Shown here one piece after another: positions 57,251 through 64,000 of a DNA stretch of 64,000 bases. Numbering within the stretch: position 1 is the first letter of the stretch; each line of letters opens with the position of its first letter. The DNA comes from Autumnicola musiva. Lineage in GTDB: Bacteria; Bacteroidota; Bacteroidia; Flavobacteriales; Flavobacteriaceae. A program made the position numbers and the translations under genes. Below the pieces are notes generated by a model. It had not been told where the DNA came from, did no database searches, and saw only the letters and a program-made list of their open reading frames with translations. The stretch lies in assembly GCF_031846585.1 (NCBI RefSeq), contig NZ_JAVRHK010000002.1, positions 372,001 through 436,000 on the forward strand. The letters run 5' to 3'.

Positions 57251-58363
57251 ATGAAAGTAGCATTTATAACCGGAATTACAGGCCAGGATGGCGCTTACCT
57301 TAGTGAATTTTTGTTGAAAAAAGGATATATAGTACATGGACTTAAACGAAGGACTTCTCTTTTTAATACAGACCGTGTGGATCATCTTTATCAGGATCCG
57401 CATGTGGAAAAGAGAAACTTCATATTGCACTATGGTGATATGACCGATAGTACGAACCTCATCCGGCTAATTCAGGAAATTCAACCGGACGAGATATATA
57501 ACCTTGCGGCGATGAGCCATGTACAGGTTTCATTCGAAATTCCCGAATATACGGGGAATGCCGATGGTCTTGGGACATTGCGAATACTGGATGCCGTAAG
57601 GCTGCTTAAAATGGAAAAGAAGACACGTATATACCAGGCTTCTACTTCTGAATTATACGGTAAGGTGCAGGAAGTTCCGCAATCTGAAACCACTCCTTTT
57701 TACCCAAGAAGTCCTTATGCTGTGGCAAAGCTTTATGCTTACTGGATTACAGTTAATTACCGGGAGGCTTATAATATGTTTGCCTGTAACGGCATTCTTT
57801 TTAATCATGAATCTCCAATAAGGGGCGAAACCTTTGTTACCCGGAAAATTACCCGTGCAGCTGCCAAAATTGCCCTTGGGCTTCAGGATAAACTATTTTT
57901 AGGCAATCTTGATGCGCGGAGAGACTGGGGGCATGCAAAGGATTATGTAAGAATGATGTGGATGATCCTGCAGGCAGAAGAACCTGAAGATTGGGTTATT
58001 GCCACAGGAAACACTACTCCTGTACGCGAATTTGTGAAAATGGCTTTTGCTGAAGTGGGAATTGAACTGGAATTTAAAGGAGAGGGAGTTAAGGAGAAAG
58101 GATATATCAAATCATGTGCTCATCCCGATTTTCAACTTGAAAAAGGCCGGGAAGTTCTTGCCGTAGATCCAAAATATTTCAGGCCTACTGAAGTAGATCT
58201 TTTAATTGGTGATGCAAGTAAGGCCAATAATAAGCTGGGATGGACTCCTGAGTTTGATTTACCGGCATTGGTAAAGGACATGATGGAAAATGACGTAAAA
58301 CTTATGCAGAAGGACAGGCATTTGCAAGATGGAGGCTATGATACTTTTAATTATTACGAATAA
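57251..58363 (+). CDS. gmd: GDP-mannose 4,6-dehydratase
   Basis: A 370-residue extended SDR making GDP-4-keto-6-deoxymannose. TGITGQDGAYLSEFLL is the NADP-binding motif, HGLKRRTSLFNTDR, QASTSELYGKVQ, PRSPYAVAKLYAYW (Tyr-x3-Lys) and NHESPIRGETFVTRK are the classical Gmd signatures. It works with Fcl, the next gene, to make GDP-L-fucose. The gap to fcl is only 7 bases. Confidence 0.97.
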   Translation: MKVAFITGITGQDGAYLSEFLLKKGYIVHGLKRRTSLFNTDRVDHLYQDPHVEKRNFILHYGDMTDSTNLIRLIQEIQPDEIYNLAAMSHVQVSFEIPEYTGNADGLGTLRILDAVRLLKMEKKTRIYQASTSELYGKVQEVPQSETTPFYPRSPYAVAKLYAYWITVNYREAYNMFACNGILFNHESPIRGETFVTRKITRAAAKIALGLQDKLFLGNLDARRDWGHAKDYVRMMWMILQAEEPEDWVIATGNTTPVREFVKMAFAEVGIELEFKGEGVKEKGYIKSCAHPDFQLEKGREVLAVDPKYFRPTEVDLLIGDASKANNKLGWTPEFDLPALVKDMMENDVKLMQKDRHLQDGGYDTFNYYE

Positions 58364-58370
58364 ATAAATA

Positions 58371-59498
58371 ATGCAAAAAGATTCAAAAATATATGTAGCG
58401 GGTCATAATGGCCTGGTTGGCAGTGCAATCCTTGATAATTTAAAATCAAAGGGCTACCATAATTTAATTACCCGTACACACAGGGAGTTGGATCTAACCA
58501 GTGAAAGTGCCGTTATTAATTTTTTTGCAAAAGAAAAACCTGAGTACGTTTTTCTTGCCGCGGCCAAAGTAGGAGGTATAATTGCCAATAATAACTACCG
58601 GGCAGATTTTATATATGAAAACCTGATGATTCAAAACCATGTAATACATCAGAGTTTTAAGTATGGGGTTAGGAAGCTTATGTTCCTGGGAAGTACCTGT
58701 ATCTATCCTAAAAATGCACCTCAGCCAATGAAGGAGGAATATCTTTTAACAGATATTCTGGAATTTACTAATGAGCCGTATGCCATAGCCAAAATAGCGG
58801 GTATTAAAATGTGCGAAAGCTACAACCTGCAATATGGAACAAATTTTATTTCAGTAATGCCTACAAATTTGTACGGGCCCAATGACAATTTTGATCTTGA
58901 AAGGTCTCATGTGCTTCCGGCATTAATCAGAAAGATTCATTTGGGAAAAGCTTTGGCTGAAAAGAGCTGGGATAATATAAAGAGGGATCTGAATACCAGA
59001 CCCATAGCAGGAATAACCGGAGAAAATTCCGAAGAAGAAATTCTAAAAGTTTTAGCAGAATACGGGATCTCCTCCGGGAATATTGATTCTGAAGCTTCTG
59101 TAGAAATATGGGGGACAGGTAATGCTATGAGAGAATTCCTCTGGAGCCAGGATATGGCCGATGCCTGTGTATTTATTATGGAAAATTGTGATTTTAAAGA
59201 TATTATTTCGGGATCACAAAGTGAAGAACCTCAAAAAATTGAAACTCGTAATACACATATAAATATTGGTACCGGAGAGGATATAACTATAAAAGAACTA
59301 GCCTTTCTTATCAGGGAAATTATCGATGCCCCTGTTGATTTTAATTTTGACACCGGAAAACCGGATGGAACACTTAAGAAGCTTACTGATCCTTCAAAGT
59401 TGCACCATCTTGGATGGCACCACCAGATAAATTTAAAGCAGGGAATTAAGAAAATATACGAGTGGTATACTTCCCAGCCTACAGGGGCTATAGCCTAA
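58371..59498 (+). CDS. fcl: GDP-L-fucose synthase
   Basis: A 375-residue epimerase-reductase that makes GDP-L-fucose. VAGHNGLVGSAIL is the NADP motif, AAAKVGGI is the conserved Fcl motif, LGSTCIYPKNAPQPMKEE and PYAIAKIAG (Tyr-x3-Lys) follow, and TNLYGPNDNFDLE is typical. About 50 residues near 200-245 are an insertion relative to the E. coli enzyme of about 320 residues, a variant I associate with Bacteroidota. It directly follows gmd. Confidence 0.95.
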   Translation: MQKDSKIYVAGHNGLVGSAILDNLKSKGYHNLITRTHRELDLTSESAVINFFAKEKPEYVFLAAAKVGGIIANNNYRADFIYENLMIQNHVIHQSFKYGVRKLMFLGSTCIYPKNAPQPMKEEYLLTDILEFTNEPYAIAKIAGIKMCESYNLQYGTNFISVMPTNLYGPNDNFDLERSHVLPALIRKIHLGKALAEKSWDNIKRDLNTRPIAGITGENSEEEILKVLAEYGISSGNIDSEASVEIWGTGNAMREFLWSQDMADACVFIMENCDFKDIISGSQSEEPQKIETRNTHINIGTGEDITIKELAFLIREIIDAPVDFNFDTGKPDGTLKKLTDPSKLHHLGWHHQINLKQGIKKIYEWYTSQPTGAIA

Positions 59499-59542
59499 AG
59501 GTGTAATCTTATAGATCCCTTATAATCAGTAAAAATTAGAGT

Positions 59543-60889
59543 ATGCAAAAGTCAGTTTTTATCATACCAATATCAATACTTACGCATTTATTGATAATAA
59601 ATGGCTGCCTGTATTTGTTTACTCCTGAAACCTATCTGGATAAAAACCACATCCTTTATATTAATTTTGCCTGGCTGCTTATTACGTATAGCCTGGATTT
59701 TTACCCTACAGGCAGAAAGGAGCGCTTTATGACCAATATTGCTAAAATGATGCAGCTCTTCATCATATTTGGTCTGGCCTATTTTGCTCTTTTTGGTATT
59801 ACTCAGAAGCAGGTTTATACTTCCAGATACCATACTTCGGTTTATTTTATCATCTGCTTATTGCTGTTTCTCTATCGCTGGATGTTTTACTGGATGAGAA
59901 GCAGGTACAGGTTAGAGGGAGGAAATTTTGTTAATGTTATGGTTGTTGGCAGAGATAAAAACCTCAAAAAGATAAGGAAAGTATTTGATGAACCCGACCT
60001 GGGCTATCGATACCTGGGGTATTTTGACAATGAGCCTTCAAATAGCGCCACATATCTTGGTCCTATAGGGCAGTGTTTTAAATACGCTTTGAATAGCCAG
60101 GTAGATGAAATTTACTGCATGGTTTCTAAACTTTCACAGGAGGAACTAAAAAACCTGATAACTTTTGCAGATAATAATCTGAAGAAACTTAAAATTATTC
60201 CTGATAATAAAGAGATTTTTACACGGGCAATGTCAATAGAACTCTATGATAATGTCCCTGTGCTTAATATGAGAAGAACACCAATAGACGGGCAATACGC
60301 CCGGATTGTAAAGAGGATCTTTGATATAGTATTTTCTTCTCTGGTTATTATCCTGATATTGTCCTGGTTAACCCCTATTCTTTACATTTTGATAAAGCTG
60401 GAATCTCCGGGTCCATTATACTTTAAACAGGAGCGTAATGGTGTGAATTGCAAAGTATTTTGGTGTCATAAATTCAGGTCCATGACGATGAATACCAATG
60501 CCAATTCGGCCATGGCTACAAGAAATGATGCACGGGTTACCAGAATTGGAAAATTCCTTAGAAAAACAAGCCTGGATGAACTTCCCCAATTTATAGATGT
60601 TTTCATGGGCCACATGAGTGTTGTTGGTCCAAGGCCTCATATGCGGCAACACACTACAGAGTATGGTTCTTCTGTTGATAAATACCTGGTAAGGCACTTT
60701 GCCAAACCGGGAATTACGGGGCTTGCACAGGTAAGGGGTTATCGTGGGGAAATTGTACAAAAAACTGATATTGTTAACCGGGTACGCCTGGACATCTTTT
60801 ACCTTGAGAAATGGTCTCTTTTACTGGATTTGAGCATCATTTATCAAACTGTTCTTAATGCTCTCAAAGGAGAGGAAAAAGCTTATTAA
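59543..60889 (+). CDS. Undecaprenyl-phosphate sugar-phosphate transferase (polyisoprenyl-phosphate hexose-1-phosphate transferase)
   Basis: A 448-residue WcaJ/CpsE-type enzyme that starts repeat-unit synthesis by moving a sugar-1-phosphate to undecaprenyl phosphate. Four N-terminal membrane helices (within residues 1-115) precede a nucleotide-binding-like central region and the C-terminal bacterial sugar transferase domain. That domain has KRIFDIVFSS, SPGPLYFKQERNG, KFRSM, TSLDELPQF, VGPRPHM and KPGITGLAQVRGYRGE. The first sugar (glucose, galactose or another) cannot be told from sequence. Confidence 0.93.
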   Translation: MQKSVFIIPISILTHLLIINGCLYLFTPETYLDKNHILYINFAWLLITYSLDFYPTGRKERFMTNIAKMMQLFIIFGLAYFALFGITQKQVYTSRYHTSVYFIICLLLFLYRWMFYWMRSRYRLEGGNFVNVMVVGRDKNLKKIRKVFDEPDLGYRYLGYFDNEPSNSATYLGPIGQCFKYALNSQVDEIYCMVSKLSQEELKNLITFADNNLKKLKIIPDNKEIFTRAMSIELYDNVPVLNMRRTPIDGQYARIVKRIFDIVFSSLVIILILSWLTPILYILIKLESPGPLYFKQERNGVNCKVFWCHKFRSMTMNTNANSAMATRNDARVTRIGKFLRKTSLDELPQFIDVFMGHMSVVGPRPHMRQHTTEYGSSVDKYLVRHFAKPGITGLAQVRGYRGEIVQKTDIVNRVRLDIFYLEKWSLLLDLSIIYQTVLNALKGEEKAY

Positions 60890-60939
60890 AATTTACCCAA
60901 TCTCAATACTATTAACCATTATACGCTAACGTGAAAAAC

Positions 60940-61710
60940 ATGAAAATCAAAAACCTTCTTTTGCTGTTATTACCTTTTATTGTATCCTGTTCGGGTTCGA
61001 GAGACCTTAGTTATTTCAGTGATTTTTCAGATAAAGAGGTGGTTTATACTGAAAATATTCCTTCAGTTATCGAGGAGCCGGTAATTCAACCAAGTGATAT
61101 TTTAAGTATTAAAGTAAACAGTTTAAATCCGGAAGCAAATGCACCTTTCAATAGAAATTCTTCAAATACATCTGAAGGTAATTCTTCTTCGGGAGATTCA
61201 GAATCCGGATATCTTGTGGATAGTGAGGGCAATATAGATTTTCCGGTTTTGGGGTCCATAAAAGTGGCAGGACTTACAAAATCAGAATTTAAAGAAAAAC
61301 TAACACAAATGCTGTCAAAATATTTAGGAGATCCCATTGTGGCAGTACGGTATCTAAATTATCGCATTACGGTAATTGGTGAGGTAAATAATCCCTCAAC
61401 CTTTGTTATACCTTCTGAAAGAGTAAGTATAATAGAAGCACTGGGTATGGCAGGTGACCTTACGGTCTATGGAAAAAGAGATAATGTGCTGCTCATTAAA
61501 GAGGCAGAAGGGGTAAGACGAGCCGTGAGGTTAAATCTGAATAAAAAGGAGGTTTTGAATTCTCCCTATTTCTACCTGGGGCCTAATGATGTATTATATG
61601 TGGAGCCGGTAAATTATAAAAAGGAACAGGCAAGTTCCACAAGAAATAACATTTCTCTTATCCTGTCAATAATCTCTGTAGGTTCCCTAATTCTACTAAA
61701 TTTAAACTAA
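60940..61710 (+). CDS. wza: Polysaccharide export lipoprotein, Wza-like
   Basis: A 256-residue export protein. It has a lipoprotein signal peptide (lipobox IVSC, Cys17), then the PES domain (VIQPSDILSIKVNSLNP, GYLVDSEGNIDFPVLGSIKVAG) and an SLBB-type domain (ITVIGEVNNPSTFVIPSERVSIIEAL), and ends with one hydrophobic segment. It should form the outer-membrane channel for the polymer. The ATG at 60940 is preferred over the GTG at 60931. It lies 5 bases ahead of the wzc-type gene. The C-terminal helix suggests an outer-membrane-spanning region as in Wza. Confidence 0.92.
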   Translation: MKIKNLLLLLLPFIVSCSGSRDLSYFSDFSDKEVVYTENIPSVIEEPVIQPSDILSIKVNSLNPEANAPFNRNSSNTSEGNSSSGDSESGYLVDSEGNIDFPVLGSIKVAGLTKSEFKEKLTQMLSKYLGDPIVAVRYLNYRITVIGEVNNPSTFVIPSERVSIIEALGMAGDLTVYGKRDNVLLIKEAEGVRRAVRLNLNKKEVLNSPYFYLGPNDVLYVEPVNYKKEQASSTRNNISLILSIISVGSLILLNLN

Positions 61711-61715
61711 CAATT

Positions 61716-64000
61716 ATGATGCAAGGTAATGGCGTTTCGGGAAAAGCCGGTGGAAAAAATTTACTGGATTTAGTTTCAGGATATTTGAAATACTGGTACC
61801 TTTTTGTATTAGGTGTAATTATTTGTATAGGGCTGGCGTATCTATATCTTCGATACAAAGCTGTGCCCCAGTACCAGGTAAATAGTACATTGCTGATAAA
61901 AGACAAAGATAATGGAGAAGGAGCTTCAGATTTAAAGTCTTTTGGGGAGCTTGGATTAATAAAACCCTCCCGTAACATCAAAGATGAAATTGGCATTCTG
62001 CGTTCTGCCGGTCTTATGGAAAAGGTGATAAAAAATCTTGATCTTCAGGTTAGCTACTATCTTCCCGGAAAATTTGATGAAGTTGAAGTTTATAAAGAGG
62101 ATCTTCCAATCCAGTTAAATCCTGCCGATTCCGCATTTAATCCTGGAACTACATTAGGTATTCGTTTAAAGGATAATCAAAGTTTTGAGCTAAAAGAAAT
62201 AAATGAAGATGAGAGCGGAAAATTTTCGGTCTACCAGTATGGAGAGACTATTAACAAACCATACGGGACCTTCACTGTAGAACGAAATACTGATGTTTCT
62301 ACCTCGAAAATTGAGGGGATGATGCTTATCAGATTCCAGGCGGTGGAGAATCTGGCAGATTTTTACACAAGTAAACTCGTGGTGGAACCTGTTAATGAAA
62401 CCGGTAGCCTTCTTTCCATTAGCTTTCTGGATCACCTTCCAAAGAGGGGGAAAGACATAATGAATAAGCTTATTGAAGTTTATACTGAAAAGTCACTCGA
62501 TTACCGTAACGAGCTTGCCATGAATACCATAGATATGATTGATGAGCGCCTGGCACTACTTACCAATGAGCTTACCAGTGTGGAGGAGAATGTGGAAAAT
62601 TACAAGCAGCGGAATGAACTTACAAATGTAAGCTCTGATGCCGAATTATATTTGAAACGTGCAAGTGAAGCCAACAGCCAGCTTGCCGCTTACCAGACAC
62701 AAATTGATGTGCTGAATTCTCTGGAAAGTTATCTTCAGCAAAATGGGGATAATGCACCGCTTGTGCCAAGTTCGCTTAGTATTGAAGATCCTACTCTGGT
62801 TAACCTTATTTCGAGATTAAACGAGCTGCAACTTAGAAAGAGGAGTTTATTGCGTACAACCCCAGATGATAACCCGCTGGTTGTAGAAATTGACCAACAG
62901 CTTACAGATCTTCGCACCAATGCCCTTGAGAACCTTAAAAATATCAAAGAAAGTTTATTGATTGCACAAAGGAACCTGCGGCAGGATTCCCGGCGGTATC
63001 AATCCCAGGTTCGAAAAGTTCCTGCCGCAGAAAGACAACTTTTAGCAATAAACAGGGAACAGAGTACTAACCAGGACCTTTATTTATATCTTTTACAGAA
63101 GAGGGAAGAAGAAGCCCTTTCTCTGGCGGCACCAATTTCGAATATCCGGATAGTAGATGCGCCCAGGGCCGGGGGAATTCCGGTAAGCCCAAATAAGACA
63201 TCGGTTTATCTGGGAGCACTCATTTTTGGTCTTTTTCTGCCCTTTTCAGTGGTTTATGCCAAAGAAAGAATTAATGATAAAATACAATCCAGGGCAGATA
63301 TAGAAGAATATACTAATGCACCGGTATTAGGCGAGATAGCACACAATAAAGAAAAGGAAATTCTGGTAGCTAAAGAGGAGAAGAATACTCCCGTAGCCGA
63401 GCTTTTTCGGCTTATTAGATTTAACCTAAAGTTCGTCTCAGCCGGAAGAAAAAATAAGATCATTTTAATCACTTCGGGATCTCAGGGAGAAGGAAAAACT
63501 TTCTTCAGCATAAATTTGGGGAGCAGTCTGGCAATTTCAGGAAAAAAAGTGGTAGTGCTGAGTTTCGATCTTAGAGCTCCAAAACTTATGAAGGATGTGG
63601 GACTTTCTGATAAATTTGGAATAACTAACTATCTTATTGATGATGAACTTGAGGTAAAAGATATAATTACGCCATCTCCGGAAATAGAAGGTTTATACTT
63701 CATTGGCTCTGGGGCCATTCCGCCAAATCCGGGAGAACTTATGCTTAGTGAAAAAATTGAATCTTTATTAAAAGAACTCGAGCAAAACTTTGATTATGTG
63801 CTTATAGATTCAGCACCTATTGGAAAAGTAGCTGATGCGTTTGCCCTTGCTCCGTTTGCAGATTCCACCATTTATGTAGTAAGGCAGAATTATACTAAAA
63901 AGGCAGAACTTAAGACTGTTGAAGATATCTTCGAGAATAATAAGGTAAATCGTCCTATGGTGGTTTTAAACGGTACAAAGTCTAAAGAAGCCTATTCCTA
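61716..64000 (+). CDS. wzc: Wzc-type exopolysaccharide co-polymerase and tyrosine kinase (partial, runs off right edge)
   Basis: Open for 761 codons to the window end with no stop. A first membrane helix (about residues 28-46) and a Wzz domain are followed by a long coiled coil (about 260-430), a second membrane helix (VYLGALIFGLFLPFSVVY) and a cytoplasmic BY-kinase domain. The kinase has Walker A GSQGEGKT (588-595), Walker A' LSFDLRAP (615-622) and Walker B VLIDSAP with Asp698. The tyrosine-rich tail lies beyond the window. It controls chain length and export through Wza. Two adjacent ATG codons (61716, 61719) are possible starts. Confidence 0.93.
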   Translation, partial: MMQGNGVSGKAGGKNLLDLVSGYLKYWYLFVLGVIICIGLAYLYLRYKAVPQYQVNSTLLIKDKDNGEGASDLKSFGELGLIKPSRNIKDEIGILRSAGLMEKVIKNLDLQVSYYLPGKFDEVEVYKEDLPIQLNPADSAFNPGTTLGIRLKDNQSFELKEINEDESGKFSVYQYGETINKPYGTFTVERNTDVSTSKIEGMMLIRFQAVENLADFYTSKLVVEPVNETGSLLSISFLDHLPKRGKDIMNKLIEVYTEKSLDYRNELAMNTIDMIDERLALLTNELTSVEENVENYKQRNELTNVSSDAELYLKRASEANSQLAAYQTQIDVLNSLESYLQQNGDNAPLVPSSLSIEDPTLVNLISRLNELQLRKRSLLRTTPDDNPLVVEIDQQLTDLRTNALENLKNIKESLLIAQRNLRQDSRRYQSQVRKVPAAERQLLAINREQSTNQDLYLYLLQKREEEALSLAAPISNIRIVDAPRAGGIPVSPNKTSVYLGALIFGLFLPFSVVYAKERINDKIQSRADIEEYTNAPVLGEIAHNKEKEILVAKEEKNTPVAELFRLIRFNLKFVSAGRKNKIILITSGSQGEGKTFFSINLGSSLAISGKKVVVLSFDLRAPKLMKDVGLSDKFGITNYLIDDELEVKDIITPSPEIEGLYFIGSGAIPPNPGELMLSEKIESLLKELEQNFDYVLIDSAPIGKVADAFALAPFADSTIYVVRQNYTKKAELKTVEDIFENNKVNRPMVVLNGTKSKEAYS

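Noticed and set aside
1..64000. CRISPR arrays, transposases, phage genes, tRNA/rRNA genes
   Set aside because: No direct-repeat/spacer pattern, no DDE or integrase motif and no tRNA T-loop pattern with pairing arms was seen on either strand. A tRNAscan or HMM search was not possible here.

Overview
The window comes from the chromosome of a Flavobacteriaceae-type bacterium (phylum Bacteroidota), probably a marine member close to Salegentibacter, Gramella/Christiangramia or Zunongwangia. This is inferred from several things read in the sequence: moderate-to-low GC content, Bacteroidota promoters of the TTTG-N19/20-TAnnTTTG type, A-rich regions instead of clear Shine-Dalgarno sites, a TonB-dependent receptor with a carboxypeptidase-like N-terminal domain, a small THX ribosomal protein, and family-typical gene neighbourhoods (rsfS-ftsH-LUD-cdsA-psd-acbp; ddl/PASTA/rluD). 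No tRNA, rRNA, CRISPR array, transposase, integrase or prophage gene was seen. The right edge cuts a Wzc-type gene and the left edge cuts a probable secreted-protein gene.

Layout. 0-4 kb: an SDR oxidoreductase, a tiny membrane protein, and an Fe-S photolyase paired with a flavin reductase. 4-10 kb: kmo, msrA lipoprotein, a Cys-rich lipoprotein, a coiled-coil protein of the zinc-ribbon family that has lost all its zinc cysteines, a NIF3-like protein, lpxK. 10-19 kb: a TPR hybrid histidine kinase, gap, lipA, a sigma factor overlapping a GT2 glycosyltransferase, murB, an aminotransferase, a DUF1573 protein. 19-31 kb: valS, then the lipid/protease block acbp-psd-cdsA-LUD-ftsH-rsfS, birA, SRPBCC, pyrE, NUDIX, M14 peptidase lipoprotein. 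31-42 kb: sugar dehydrogenase plus TonB receptor, coaD, an outer-membrane-like protein, ddl, PASTA protein, rluD, a decayed toxin-antitoxin pair, yaaA, a uracil-DNA-glycosylase-like gene with a heptanucleotide repeat at its 5' end, and the THX gene.

42-49.4 kb is a complete tryptophan operon (trpE-G-D-C-F-B-A, minus strand), preceded by a short leader ORF with three consecutive Trp codons, an antiterminator/terminator pair and a textbook promoter. Several of its intergenic gaps contain palindromic repeats. 49.4-52.5 kb: a marR-nitroreductase-yceI cluster with matched operator palindromes, a rhodanese, and an outer-membrane barrel protein. After about 1.1 kb of repeat-rich non-coding DNA, 53.6-64 kb is the start of an exopolysaccharide locus: ugd, GDP-mannose pyrophosphorylase, UDP-glucuronate decarboxylase, gmd, fcl, initiating sugar-phosphate transferase, wza, wzc. 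It predicts supply of UDP-glucuronate/UDP-xylose and GDP-mannose/GDP-fucose to a Wzx/Wzy-type polymer.

Most genes are ordinary housekeeping genes. The most interesting signals are the trp leader, the heptamer repeat, the frameshifted toxin, the cysteine-less zinc-ribbon protein, the MarR operators and the families of palindromic repeats. I found no convincing wholly new multi-gene system.
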